Notes: generated by a model from the sequence alone, not told the origin. Counted from the first letter of the stretch, positions 32,642 to 40,856 are shown. The stretch is 64,000 nucleotides of DNA from QKTW01 sp052161885 (GCA_052161885.1 CP197396.1:2480001-2544000); one strand, 5' to 3'. Numbers and translations: made by a program.

Positions 32642-34549
32642 ATGGCAGAATTATTGAATCAATATACTGAAGACAGTATCAAATCGCTCGACTGGCGCGA
32701 GCATATACGCCTGCGCCCGGGTATGTACATAGGCAAGCTGGGCGATGGTACGAGCATGGATGACGGTATCTACATACTGCTTAAAGAGGTGGTAGACAAC
32801 TGTATAGATGAGTTTGCCATGGGCCAGGGCAAGCGTGTGGAAATAAAGATTGCCGATGGTAAGGTATCTGTGCGCGACTATGGCCGCGGTATCCCGCTCG
32901 GCAAGGTGGTAGATGTGGTGAGCAAGATAAATACAGGCGCCAAGTACGACAGCAAGGCATTCCAGAAGTCGGTGGGCCTGAATGGTGTGGGTACCAAAGC
33001 GGTAAATGCGCTGAGCGCCTACTTCCGCGTAGAGGCCTTTCGTGAAGGACGCAGCAAAGCCGCTGAATTTGAACGTGGTGTACTGACGAAAGAACATAAA
33101 GAAACGGATACTACGCAGCAAAATGGTACGCTGGTGATCTTTCAGCCGGATGACACCATCTTTAAGCACTACCATTTTATACACGAGTATATTGAGAACC
33201 AGATCTGGAACTACTGCTTCCTGAATGCGGGCCTGCAGATCAATTTTAACGGGCGCAACTTTATCTCTAAAAACGGCCTGTTGGACCTGCTGCAGCGTAA
33301 AACCAACCCGGATGATCTGCGTTATCCGATCATTCACCTGAAGGGAAATGACATAGAACTGGCCATCACGCATAACAGCGACTATGGTGAAGACCTGTAC
33401 AGCTTTGTAAACGGACAGCACACCACGCAGGGCGGTACGCACCAGGCGGCTTTCCGCGAGGGTTATGTAAAGGTGATCCGCGATTTCTTTAAGAAAGACT
33501 ACGACGCTGCCGATATCCGCCAGAGCATTTGTGCCGCTATATCTGTACGTGTGCAGGAGCCGGTGTTTGAGAGCCAGACAAAAACAAAACTGGGCTCCCA
33601 GGTGGTATGGGAAAATGGCCCGAGCATGAAAAGCTTTGTGCTGGATTTTATGGCCAAAGAGCTGGACAATTTCCTGCACAAAAATCCTGCTGTAGCTGAT
33701 GCACTGAAGAAACGTATTGAGCAGAGTGAGCGTGAGCGTAAAGAACTTTCCGGCATACGCAAACTAGCCAACGAACGTGCCAAGAAAGCGAACCTGCACA
33801 ATAAAAAACTCCGCGACTGCCGCATTCACCTGAACTCAGAACCGCCGGCAAAAAATAAAGAAGAGTTTCAGCAAAAACAGCTGGAGTCTACCATCTTCAT
33901 TACTGAGGGTGACTCTGCAAGTGGTAGCATCACCAAGAGCCGCAATGTAGAATCGCAGGCGGTGTTCAGCCTCCGTGGTAAGCCGCTCAACTGTTACGGT
34001 CTTACCAAAAAGGTGGTATACGAGAATGAAGAATTTAACCTCCTGCAGCATGCACTGAACATCGAAGAAGGACTGGAAGGGTTGCGTTACAACAATATTG
34101 TAATAGCCACCGATGCCGACGTAGATGGTATGCACATTCGCCTACTGATTATGACCTTCTTCCTGCAGTTCTTCCCCGATCTTGTGAAGAATGGCCATGT
34201 GTATATACTGGATACGCCGCTGTTCCGTGTACGTAATAAGCAGAAGACTATTTACTGCTACAGCGATGAAGAGCGCCAGCGTGCTATTCATGAGTTGGGT
34301 GGCAAGCCGGAGATCACACGTTTTAAAGGGCTTGGTGAGATTTCCCCCGAAGAGTTTGCACAGTTCATCGGTGACGATATGCGCAAAGACCCGGTGCTGC
34401 TGAGCCAGGATGCACAGATACAGAAGCTGCTTGAATATTTTATGGGTAAGAACACGCCTGCACGACAGACGTTCATCATCGACAACCTGCGCATAGAAAA
34501 AGACCTTGCGGAGGAACTGGCGGCGGAAAACGCGGAACTGGGAAAGTAG
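32642..34549 (+). CDS. parE: DNA topoisomerase IV subunit B (ParE-type)
   Basis: A 635-aa type IIA topoisomerase ATPase subunit. The GHKL domain has IRLRPGMYIGKLGDG, LKEVVDNCIDEF, VRDYGRGIPLG and SVGLNGVGTKAVNALS. The transducer and Toprim domains follow (TIFITEGDSASGS, then IATDADVDGMHIR) and a C-terminal KGLGEISPEEFAQFIG. The form GDGTSMDDGIYILLKE resembles Bacteroidota ParE rather than GyrB; the alternative call is a GyrB-like paralogue. The start is the ATG at 32642; longer frames run into non-coding sequence. The partner parC is not beside it in this window. Confidence 0.92.
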   Translation: MAELLNQYTEDSIKSLDWREHIRLRPGMYIGKLGDGTSMDDGIYILLKEVVDNCIDEFAMGQGKRVEIKIADGKVSVRDYGRGIPLGKVVDVVSKINTGAKYDSKAFQKSVGLNGVGTKAVNALSAYFRVEAFREGRSKAAEFERGVLTKEHKETDTTQQNGTLVIFQPDDTIFKHYHFIHEYIENQIWNYCFLNAGLQINFNGRNFISKNGLLDLLQRKTNPDDLRYPIIHLKGNDIELAITHNSDYGEDLYSFVNGQHTTQGGTHQAAFREGYVKVIRDFFKKDYDAADIRQSICAAISVRVQEPVFESQTKTKLGSQVVWENGPSMKSFVLDFMAKELDNFLHKNPAVADALKKRIEQSERERKELSGIRKLANERAKKANLHNKKLRDCRIHLNSEPPAKNKEEFQQKQLESTIFITEGDSASGSITKSRNVESQAVFSLRGKPLNCYGLTKKVVYENEEFNLLQHALNIEEGLEGLRYNNIVIATDADVDGMHIRLLIMTFFLQFFPDLVKNGHVYILDTPLFRVRNKQKTIYCYSDEERQRAIHELGGKPEITRFKGLGEISPEEFAQFIGDDMRKDPVLLSQDAQIQKLLEYFMGKNTPARQTFIIDNLRIEKDLAEELAAENAELGK

Positions 34550-34602
34550 TTGGAAAGTTAACAGGTTGATGGGTTAATAAGTTGACCAGTCATTCCAGGT
34601 AG

Positions 34603-34637
34603 AAAAGGATCAGTGCCATGTGGCGCTGATCCTTTTT
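34603..34637 (+). terminator. Terminator after parE
   Basis: A 15-bp stem with one mismatch (34603-34617 with 34622-34636), loop atgt, followed by a T run. It lies 54 bp past the parE stop. Confidence 0.85.
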
Positions 34638-34713
34638 AAGTATAAGACCCATAACACTACAGAAAATGCAATGCTATTGTCATAAAGCTTAACTGTTTGT
34701 TATTGCAATGTCG

Positions 34714-34761
34714 GTTAACGAACCATAAACATTTCGGACCGGGAAGCGGGTATATCTTTAC
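34714..34761 (+). promoter_or_regulatory. Promoter of RNA element copy 5
   Basis: The box GTTAACGAACCATAAACA (34714-34731), 21 bp, then TATCTTTAC (34753-34761). This is the only plus-strand copy; spacing and order are identical to the other four. Confidence 0.55.
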
Positions 34762-34763
34762 CC

Positions 34764-34817
34764 TGTTTTCATAGTGATAGGATTTACAAAGAGCCGGTGT
34801 CTACCGGCTCTTTTTTT
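34764..34817 (+). ncRNA. Small RNA-like element, copy 5 (diverged, compensatory stem)
   Basis: It keeps the core CTGTTTTCATAGTGATAGG but has a different linker (ATTTACAAA). The terminator is AGAGCCGGT-gtct-ACCGGCTCT plus seven T. Compared with copies 1-4, one U-A pair is C-G and one G-U pair is G-C, while the loop is unchanged. It lies between parE and the YwqK-type gene at 34869. Confidence 0.62.
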
Positions 34818-34868
34818 CATTTAAAAACGGGTATATTTATTATACCAGTTTTTTTATCTGCTTCTTTT

Positions 34869-35525
34869 ATGCGAACAATATTAACCCTTCTGTTATTCAT
34901 CAGTACCTCACGCCTGTTTGGGCAAATACAACTTCCCGAATATATTGATGTATCTGACCGAAGTACTCACTTAATCCGGAAAGATTCTTCAGGTTATTTC
35001 TTCACCGGCCGCAACGGGAATATTATCTGGCATGATATAGATGTGAGAAATTACAAACTGTTTGATAAATCAGGATTTGTTCTTGCGGAAGGAGGGCTGA
35101 CATATACATGTATTGACTGCATAGGGATGGATGGAAAATGGACACGTTACTACGGCAATCACAAGCTGCACTCAGTGATCTATTATGACTGCGGGCAGAT
35201 GTCGGGGCCGGTAGATACTTTTTACTCAAATGGTCAACTGGCATTACATTACAACTTGATTGGCATTGACGATGGATCATTCAAGCGCTATCATAAAGCC
35301 GGTATCTGGCAGGAATATTATAACAATGGCCAACTGAAAGAAGAAGGCCTCTATTATCTTGCACTTGATAGTAACCTGACAGATTCAACAATTGTTACAA
35401 ATCCGGAAACAGGCGCCGAAACTCTTAAAGTAAGTAAGGTTACAGGCTATTCATCACAGAAATCGGGCCGCTGGACGTACTATGACGAAGCCGGCAAATT
35501 GCTGAAGGAGGAAAATTATCGCTAA
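34869..35525 (+). CDS. Exported YwqK/MORN-variant repeat protein
   Basis: A 218-aa protein starting at the ATG at 34869 (MRTILTLLLFISTSRLFGQ). A longer frame from a GTG at 34797 would begin inside the terminator of the RNA element and is rejected. The mature part holds MORN-variant repeats such as GKWTRYYGNHKLHSVIYY, DTFYSNGQLALHYN, GIWQEYYNNGQLKEEGLYY and SGRWTYYDEAGKLLKEENY. These fold as beta-strand ladders; the role is unknown. It resembles the repeat part of the protein at 31418, on the other side of parE. Confidence 0.85.
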   Translation: MRTILTLLLFISTSRLFGQIQLPEYIDVSDRSTHLIRKDSSGYFFTGRNGNIIWHDIDVRNYKLFDKSGFVLAEGGLTYTCIDCIGMDGKWTRYYGNHKLHSVIYYDCGQMSGPVDTFYSNGQLALHYNLIGIDDGSFKRYHKAGIWQEYYNNGQLKEEGLYYLALDSNLTDSTIVTNPETGAETLKVSKVTGYSSQKSGRWTYYDEAGKLLKEENYR

Positions 35526-35565
35526 TCACCCAAGGCCCGCACCGCCTAAACATCAGATGAATTTA

Positions 35566-37041
35566 TCAGATTGCCCACCCCTTTATTGTTCCGTCATAAG
35601 ACGCGCTTAATAATTTCCCCTGCCACATTACCAGGGACTGTACAAAGTTTTCATGGCTGAAGCTGTCTATTACAGCTGCACTGTTAATATCCCAGAGCCG
35701 TACTTTATTGTCTTCCCCGCCGCTGGCTAATGTATCGTCATCCACAAAAAGAAGCGTCCGTACAATGCCTGTATGCGCAGGAATACGTGCAACCTCCTGC
35801 AGCTGCATTTCTTCGTGTACAAAAAACAACACAATCTCACCGACGAGGTTACCGGCCGCCAATAGTGTTCCTGAGGGATTCTTTGCTATGCAGAAAAGGG
35901 GCTGATCTTTCTTCGATACCCTGACAGCCGTTCCGGCATTATAATCCCAAATTCTGACTGTCCCGTCTTCTGAGCAGGAGCATAATATATCATCATTATA
36001 GCGCAATAACTGCCATACCCAGCCCGTATGTCCGCCCAAAGTATGCTTTACAGTGCCATTTATATCTGCAATTTGTATTACATTATCTGCTCCGCAGGAG
36101 GCAAATGTATTGTCGGTAAGCCGGCAAATATCCAGCACTACAGCAGTGTGGTGCACAACATCATTGCACAAGGAAAATGCTCCGTGATCATTCTGCTTCC
36201 ATATTTTTATATGCCGGTCGCGCGAACCGGATATAAACATCTGATGATTTAGCTTTTCCAGGCATAATACAGAATGCTCATGCCCATAAAGTGTCTGCAT
36301 TAGCGTACCGGTTTCATTCCACACCCTGACACCTTTATCCCGCCCACCACTGAGGAGTGTATTTTCATTGAAAGCACACAGCTTCCAGATATAACCCAGG
36401 TGACCGGAGAACGGCAATGTTTTCACATCTGTCCTGGCTTCCCGGCGGTACAGAAGATCGCTGCGCAGTACATATTTGGTACCTGATTGCAACATTTCGC
36501 CTTCATGCCATATGTTATGATCAAAGACGATCAGGTCGCCCTGCACCGGCGTATAAGCAGCCCATATTTCCGTTGTATCTTTGTCGCGAAAAAACAATGT
36601 TCTGCCGCCTTCAAATTCAGTAGCGTCATTCAGATACAGCATAAACGTAAGTTTCGACTGTACTTCTGCCGCCTCGTAATGCACGCCATCAAGGTGACGG
36701 TGAAAATACTGATGTGCTGCATATCTGCAATAACGGATACGCGGATTAAGATTTTCCAGTTTCCACACTTCGGTGCAGCCACTTTTTTGCTCTGTTATTT
36801 CTTCCGGCAAAAAGGGGCGCACTTTTTCAAGCAGCCAGGCAGCAAGTTTTTCATCATCTGTTACAAAACGGTCGTTGTTACGGTAATAAACCGGGTAATT
36901 TGAAATTGCCTGCTGAAAAGACTGTTTTATCTCATCTGTAAGAAGAAATGCGCATTCGTCGGCAGAAAAAAGACGGGGAATTACAAAACAGGTAAACTCA
37001 TTTTGCGGCAGCAGATGCTGTATCAGGGATGGGTGATCCAT
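35566..37041 (-). CDS. Fusion of a 2OG-Fe(II) oxygenase and a seven-blade WD40 propeller
   Basis: A 491-aa cytoplasmic protein with no signal peptide. Residues about 15-200 form a prolyl-4-hydroxylase-like 2-oxoglutarate/Fe(II) oxygenase. The iron ligands are visible as H116-x-D118 (FHRHLDG) and H179 (NIWHEGEM), with Arg193 (YVLRSDLLY) for 2-oxoglutarate; the double-stranded helix core is LTFMLYLND ... EGGRTLFF. From residue 210 come seven WD40 blades (for example HLGYIWKLCAFNENTLLSGG, SRDRHIKIW, SEDGTVRIWDY, GGEDNKVRLWDI), enough for a closed propeller. The WD40 part likely recruits a partner or substrate for hydroxylation. Substrate is unknown. Confidence 0.9.
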   Translation of the reverse strand: MDHPSLIQHLLPQNEFTCFVIPRLFSADECAFLLTDEIKQSFQQAISNYPVYYRNNDRFVTDDEKLAAWLLEKVRPFLPEEITEQKSGCTEVWKLENLNPRIRYCRYAAHQYFHRHLDGVHYEAAEVQSKLTFMLYLNDATEFEGGRTLFFRDKDTTEIWAAYTPVQGDLIVFDHNIWHEGEMLQSGTKYVLRSDLLYRREARTDVKTLPFSGHLGYIWKLCAFNENTLLSGGRDKGVRVWNETGTLMQTLYGHEHSVLCLEKLNHQMFISGSRDRHIKIWKQNDHGAFSLCNDVVHHTAVVLDICRLTDNTFASCGADNVIQIADINGTVKHTLGGHTGWVWQLLRYNDDILCSCSEDGTVRIWDYNAGTAVRVSKKDQPLFCIAKNPSGTLLAAGNLVGEIVLFFVHEEMQLQEVARIPAHTGIVRTLLFVDDDTLASGGEDNKVRLWDINSAAVIDSFSHENFVQSLVMWQGKLLSASYDGTIKGWAI

Positions 37042-37067
37042 ACAATGGATTTGTACTGCTAAGTTCG

Positions 37068-37487
37068 TTATTTACCGGAACTTCCAAGATGCTCCCGGCA
37101 TATTTTTGTACGCCATTTTCTAACACCCATGCTACGGTTGATTTTCGCGATGCCGATAATAAAATCCCGGTTTTCCTGCAGATCGCTGCCATATTTATCC
37201 GACCAAAGCCCTATTTCCAGCATCAGCGGCAGGAGGTCTATTCCTTTTTCAGTAAGGCTGTATAATATTTTTTGTTTATGCCCGGTATCAGCATGTTTTA
37301 TGATGATCCCCTCCTGCTCCAGCATATGTAACCTGTCGGCCAGTACGGTGGTAGAGATGCCTTCTTCCGAAGAAAGGAACTGATTATACGTATGTTTCCC
37401 GAAAAACATCAGGTCGCGGATGATCAGCAGCGACCATTTATCACCGAAAATTTCGAGTCCATAATTTAGCGGGCATCCGGATCTCAT
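37068..37487 (-). CDS. HxlR family transcriptional regulator
   Basis: A 139-aa winged-helix protein starting at the ATG at 37487 (MRSGCPLNYGLEIFGDKWSLLIIRDLMFFGKHTYNQF). Cys5 sits at the conserved HxlR cysteine. The recognition helix region is EEGISTTVLADRLHMLEQEGII and the wing KQKILYSLTEKGIDLLP. A longer frame (to 38045) reads through the fabF promoter and is rejected. It is divergent from fabF, with 91 bp between the starts, so it may influence fabF as well as itself; that is inference. Confidence 0.9.
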   Translation of the reverse strand: MRSGCPLNYGLEIFGDKWSLLIIRDLMFFGKHTYNQFLSSEEGISTTVLADRLHMLEQEGIIIKHADTGHKQKILYSLTEKGIDLLPLMLEIGLWSDKYGSDLQENRDFIIGIAKINRSMGVRKWRTKICREHLGSSGK

Positions 37488-37507
37488 ATGCGCATTTTTA
37501 AAACTAC

Positions 37508-37539
37508 TTGCAAATATAAAGCAGTTTAGCGTAGCTTTG
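37508..37539 (+). promoter_or_regulatory. Promoter of fabF
   Basis: TTG at 37508-37510, a 21-bp spacer, then TAGCTTTG at 37532-37539, a perfect TAnnTTTG -7 element. It places the transcript start about 35 bp before the ATG. Confidence 0.7.
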
Positions 37540-37578
37540 TACCCCGCCTGTAATTTGCATGCGGTAAAAAATATGTTC

Positions 37579-38817
37579 ATGAAACGGGTTGTAGTAACAG
37601 GCCTGGGTGCATTGACGCCTGTGGGCAATAATGTTGCCTCTTTCTGGAATAACCTTGTGGCCGGCAAAAGCGGAGCTGCGACTATTACAAAATTTGATGC
37701 TTCACTCTTCCGTACACGATTTGCCTGTGAGCTGAAGGATTTTAACGTACTGGAGCATCTTGACAAAAAAGAAGCACATAAAACAGATCCTTTTACGCAA
37801 TATGCACTCGTAGCCGCAGAAGAAGCGGTTAAAGATTCCGGGATTGATTTTTCAACTATGGATCCGCTGGATAGCGGCGTAATATGGGGCTGCGGACAAG
37901 GTGGTATGCAGACATTCGAAGACCAGGTAAAGGAATACGCTGCCAATAATTTTGTTCCGCGTTTCAACCCATTCTTCGTACCCAAGCTCATTGTAAATAT
38001 GGCTTCAGGCATGATCTCCATAAAGTATGGATTGATGGGCATCAACTATACTACAGTTTCTGCATGCGCCACTTCCAATACTGCCATTATGGATGCGCTG
38101 AACTATATACGCATGGGTAAGGCAAAAGTGATCATCACCGGTGGCTCAGAAGCGCCGATTACAGAAGCATCTCTGGGAGGATTCAGCGCTATGAAGGCTA
38201 CATCAACGCGCAATGATGACCCTGCAACAGCGTCCCGTCCGTTTGATACAGACCGCGATGGCTTTGTAATGGGTGAAGGTGCTGGTGCGCTGGTACTGGA
38301 AGAATATGAACACGCCAAAGCCCGCGGTGCGCATATTTACGCAGAAGTAGCAGGCGCTGCTATGACAGCAGATGCGTATCACATGACGGCAACACATCCT
38401 GAAGGACTTGGCGCTTATCATGGCATGCGGCTGGCACTGAAAGATGCAGAATTGAATACATCAGATGTTGATTACCTGAATGCGCATGCCACCTCTACCC
38501 CTGTAGGTGATATCAGCGAGATTAAAGCACTGATAAAAATGTTTGGCGATGCACAGGGCCTTTCGGTAAGTGCTACCAAATCTATGACAGGCCACCTGCT
38601 GGGCGCGGCCGGTGCTATTGAGGCCATTGCGAGCATCAAAAGTATACAGCACAGTATTATACCACCTACCATCAATGTACAGAACATAGATCCGGCGATA
38701 CCGGAAGGCTTGCATCTCGTACTGAACGAGGCCATTGATAAAAAGGTGAATGTAGCCATGAGCAATACTTTTGGCTTCGGTGGGCACAATGGCATTGTGA
38801 TCTTTAAGGCGATATAA
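37579..38817 (+). CDS. fabF: 3-oxoacyl-[ACP] synthase II (KAS II)
   Basis: A 412-aa condensing enzyme that extends acyl-ACP with malonyl-ACP in fatty acid synthesis. It begins MKRVVVTGLGALTPVGN. The catalytic triad is visible: Cys in VSACATSNTAIMDA, His in YLNAHATSTPVGD and His in SMTGHLLGAAGAIE. The C-terminal NTFGFGGHNGIVIF is typical. The start could also be the ATG two codons earlier (37573). No acpP or other fab gene is adjacent, so this may be one of several FabF paralogues or a resistance-type duplicate; sequence alone does not decide. Confidence 0.96.
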   Translation: MKRVVVTGLGALTPVGNNVASFWNNLVAGKSGAATITKFDASLFRTRFACELKDFNVLEHLDKKEAHKTDPFTQYALVAAEEAVKDSGIDFSTMDPLDSGVIWGCGQGGMQTFEDQVKEYAANNFVPRFNPFFVPKLIVNMASGMISIKYGLMGINYTTVSACATSNTAIMDALNYIRMGKAKVIITGGSEAPITEASLGGFSAMKATSTRNDDPATASRPFDTDRDGFVMGEGAGALVLEEYEHAKARGAHIYAEVAGAAMTADAYHMTATHPEGLGAYHGMRLALKDAELNTSDVDYLNAHATSTPVGDISEIKALIKMFGDAQGLSVSATKSMTGHLLGAAGAIEAIASIKSIQHSIIPPTINVQNIDPAIPEGLHLVLNEAIDKKVNVAMSNTFGFGGHNGIVIFKAI

Positions 38818-38890
38818 GTGCATTCTCTGATAAGATATGAATATTGAGATGTAGTCTATCAGAAAGTAAAATAGTATGCCTCAACAACAT

Positions 38891-38927
38891 AAAAAGCATG
38901 ACCGCATAATAGCAGTCATGCTTTTTT
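38891..38927 (+). terminator. Terminator downstream of fabF
   Basis: A perfect 12-bp stem AAAAAGCATGAC / GTCATGCTTTTT with a 12-nt loop and a final T run, 74 bp past the fabF stop. Confidence 0.85.
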
Positions 38928-39041
38928 AATATAAGCCTGTATGTACAAAATCAAAAGGCATGGGATTGTATAAATACACCACCAAGCCTGAAATCTTAAA
39001 TTGTGGTACTATTGCATCTGGTAACGCTTAAAAGTATTACA

Positions 39042-39497
39042 ATGAATCAGCAACTGGAAACGCTAAAAAAGACAAGAACATTCCTGCTTGAATCGATCAA
39101 AGATCTTTCTGCAGCACAATTCAATAAGATACCTGAAGGATTCAGCAATAATATTATCTGGAACCTGGGGCATATTGTTGCGGCGCAATATGGCATCTGC
39201 TATGTTCGTGCAGGAGTTACTCCTCCTGATGAAACAATAGTGAACAATTACAGATCAGGTACAAAGCCCGAGGGTATTGCTGATGAAGCGGAAATAGAAA
39301 AGATAAAAGGTCTGCTGCTTTCATCGCTGGAACGCACAGACAATGATTATAAAGAAAATGTTTTTGCAAACTATACGGAGTGGAATACGCGTTATGACAA
39401 GGTTATCAGTAACGTTGATGATGCGCTGGGGTTTCTTCCTTTTCACGACGGATTGCACATGGGCACTATAGCCGCTTTGCGCAAGTTGGTTAAATAA
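39042..39497 (+). CDS. DinB family protein
   Basis: A 151-aa four-helix-bundle protein of the DinB/YfiT-like superfamily, starting at the ATG at 39042. The metal-binding histidines are suggested by WNLGHIVAAQ and by FHDGLHMGTIAALRK near the C-terminus. Members include thiol-dependent S-transferases and damage-inducible proteins; the reaction here is unknown. It is a single gene with its own terminator. Confidence 0.88.
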   Translation: MNQQLETLKKTRTFLLESIKDLSAAQFNKIPEGFSNNIIWNLGHIVAAQYGICYVRAGVTPPDETIVNNYRSGTKPEGIADEAEIEKIKGLLLSSLERTDNDYKENVFANYTEWNTRYDKVISNVDDALGFLPFHDGLHMGTIAALRKLVK

Positions 39498-39514
39498 TAA
39501 AAAAAATCAGGTAA

Positions 39515-39545
39515 ACAGGAATATCGCATGGTATTCCTGTCTTTT
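39515..39545 (+). terminator. Terminator after the DinB gene
   Basis: ACAGGAATA-like stem (39515-39523) pairs with TATTCCTGT (39532-39540), then CTTTTT. It also abuts the end of the convergent thioesterase gene. Confidence 0.75.
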
Positions 39546-40099
39546 TATGCAGGCAAATCAATGATGCAGCGCTCACCTTTCAGCGCGCCGGAATATGCGT
39601 CCTGTTCAACTTCTATCTTAATGCCGGCCTCTTCTTTGCGATAGTTTTTCTTCAGATCTTTACGCTGCATCGCTTCCAGGAAACGACGGATCTCATTCTG
39701 GTTCTGCAGTTTCAAACCTGGCACAGAAACGGGTTTGTGATCATCATCTGTGGCCACCATGGTAAAATAGCTCGTGTTGGTATGCTTTACGCTGTGCGTC
39801 TTAATATTTTCGGCCACCACACGTATGCCTACTACAAGCGATGTTCTTCCTACATAATTTACAGAAGCATATAGGGAAACAACTTCTCCTACTTCCACAG
39901 ACGCAAGAAAATCCACAGTGTCTATAGAAGCCGTTACGCAATAAGCATCTGCATGTTTTGCAGCGCACACATAAGCAGCCTTATCCATCAATGAAAGAAT
40001 GATGCCGCCATGTATCTTTCCTCCAAAATTGGAATAAGAAGGGATCATCAGCTCTGTGATGACCGTTGCGGAATCAGAAACAGGCTTGTAGTGTTCCAT
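39545..40099 (-). CDS. Acyl-CoA thioesterase, hot-dog fold
   Basis: A 184-aa cytoplasmic protein that should hydrolyse acyl-CoA to the free acid and CoA. The YciA/BACH-type pattern is present: NFGGKIHGGIILSLMDKAAYVCAAKHA, then VTASIDTVDFLASVEVGEVVSLYASVNYVGRTS. The C-terminal 60 residues are charged and less conserved. It follows the 89-aa gene at 40103 by 3 bp and is probably co-transcribed with it. Chain-length preference cannot be read from sequence. Confidence 0.92.
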   Translation of the reverse strand: MEHYKPVSDSATVITELMIPSYSNFGGKIHGGIILSLMDKAAYVCAAKHADAYCVTASIDTVDFLASVEVGEVVSLYASVNYVGRTSLVVGIRVVAENIKTHSVKHTNTSYFTMVATDDDHKPVSVPGLKLQNQNEIRRFLEAMQRKDLKKNYRKEEAGIKIEVEQDAYSGALKGERCIIDLPA

Positions 40100-40102
40100 A
40101 TG

Positions 40103-40372
40103 CTATACTGTGGTGGAGATTTCTTCTTTGCAATGCATGAAGATGGCGTCGCTTAATACCTGTTCCAGCTCGCGGTACGGTGGCGGAACAATATCGGGCA
40201 TTGCAAACTTAAAGCGGGCATTGCCGCTGATCTGCATATGCAGCCTTACTTCCTTACCTTCATAAAGGACATACACCTGGAAAAGCTGGAGCTTCCAGAT
40301 ATTCATCGGTTCAAAGCGGAATTCAATATTATTTCCGTCGAGCGGTACTATCGTTTTAAAACGTGCAATCAT
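40103..40372 (-). CDS. Small protein of unknown function, operon with the thioesterase
   Basis: An 89-aa protein, predicted mixed beta/alpha, with a motif PDIVPPPYRELEQVLSDAIFMH near the C-terminus. No family recognised. The stop is 3 bp from the thioesterase start, a tight translational coupling that supports it being a real gene. Confidence 0.72.
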   Translation of the reverse strand: MIARFKTIVPLDGNNIEFRFEPMNIWKLQLFQVYVLYEGKEVRLHMQISGNARFKFAMPDIVPPPYRELEQVLSDAIFMHCKEEISTTV

Positions 40373-40461
40373 CGTTGCTAAGATAGTTCAGACGGGCGGT
40401 TTTATGCAACAAAGTTTCGGGGCAATAGCAGAAAGGACGACTGCGTGTAACTCCGTGTTGA

Positions 40462-40668
40462 TCAGAAGTGCGGAATATTCAACCGGTTCAGTGCTTCAGA
40501 CATTTTTGTTCTTACCTCATTGGTTTCTATGCCGTCAATGATATAAAGCTGCTCATATTCCACAACCTGCACCTTCGGCACGTGCTGAAAATCTGCTTTA
40601 ATCTGGTTCAGTGCTTCTGCTACGGACCTGTCATTTAATTTCGGGACCTGTATATGAAAAACGTTCAT
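40462..40668 (-). CDS. Small HMA-like-fold protein of unknown function
   Basis: A 68-aa protein from the ATG at 40668 (MNVFHIQVPKLNDRSVAEAL). A longer start at 40740 would add a Cys-rich stretch with no homology signal. The order of strands and helices suggests a small ferredoxin-like fold similar to heavy-metal-associated domains, but there is no CxxC metal site. Function is unknown. Confidence 0.6.
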   Translation of the reverse strand: MNVFHIQVPKLNDRSVAEALNQIKADFQHVPKVQVVEYEQLYIIDGIETNEVRTKMSEALNRLNIPHF

Positions 40669-40805
40669 GGTACCTGCCTGTTTCAAACAAATGTAAGACA
40701 CCATACAGGCGGACAGAGTTGCCGAGATGTTATTTGCCATAAAATAACAATCCTGTTACAGAAAGTTTGTCGGGACTGGATTTTCAGACATGTATTAAAT
40801 AAACA

Positions 40806-40838
40806 AGAAGGGCTCCCTCAGGAGAGAGAACCCTTCTT
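40806..40838 (-). terminator. Terminator of the 1368-aa secreted protein gene
   Basis: An imperfect AGAAGGG-c-TC / GA-a-CCCTTCT hairpin lies just past the stop at 40857 on the minus strand. Confidence 0.6.
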
Positions 40839-40856
40839 CATTGCTAATATTTCCAA

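Noticed and set aside
32651..33679. 342-codon minus frame opposite parE
   Set aside because: Antisense to conserved ParE motifs and without any domain character.
34797..34868. GTG start at 34797 for the YwqK-type protein
   Set aside because: It lies inside the terminator hairpin of the RNA element; the ATG at 34869 precedes a proper signal peptide.
37488..38045. N-terminal extension of the HxlR gene into the fabF region
   Set aside because: It would cross the fabF promoter and coding start and has no similarity to HxlR proteins; the ATG at 37487 fits the family.
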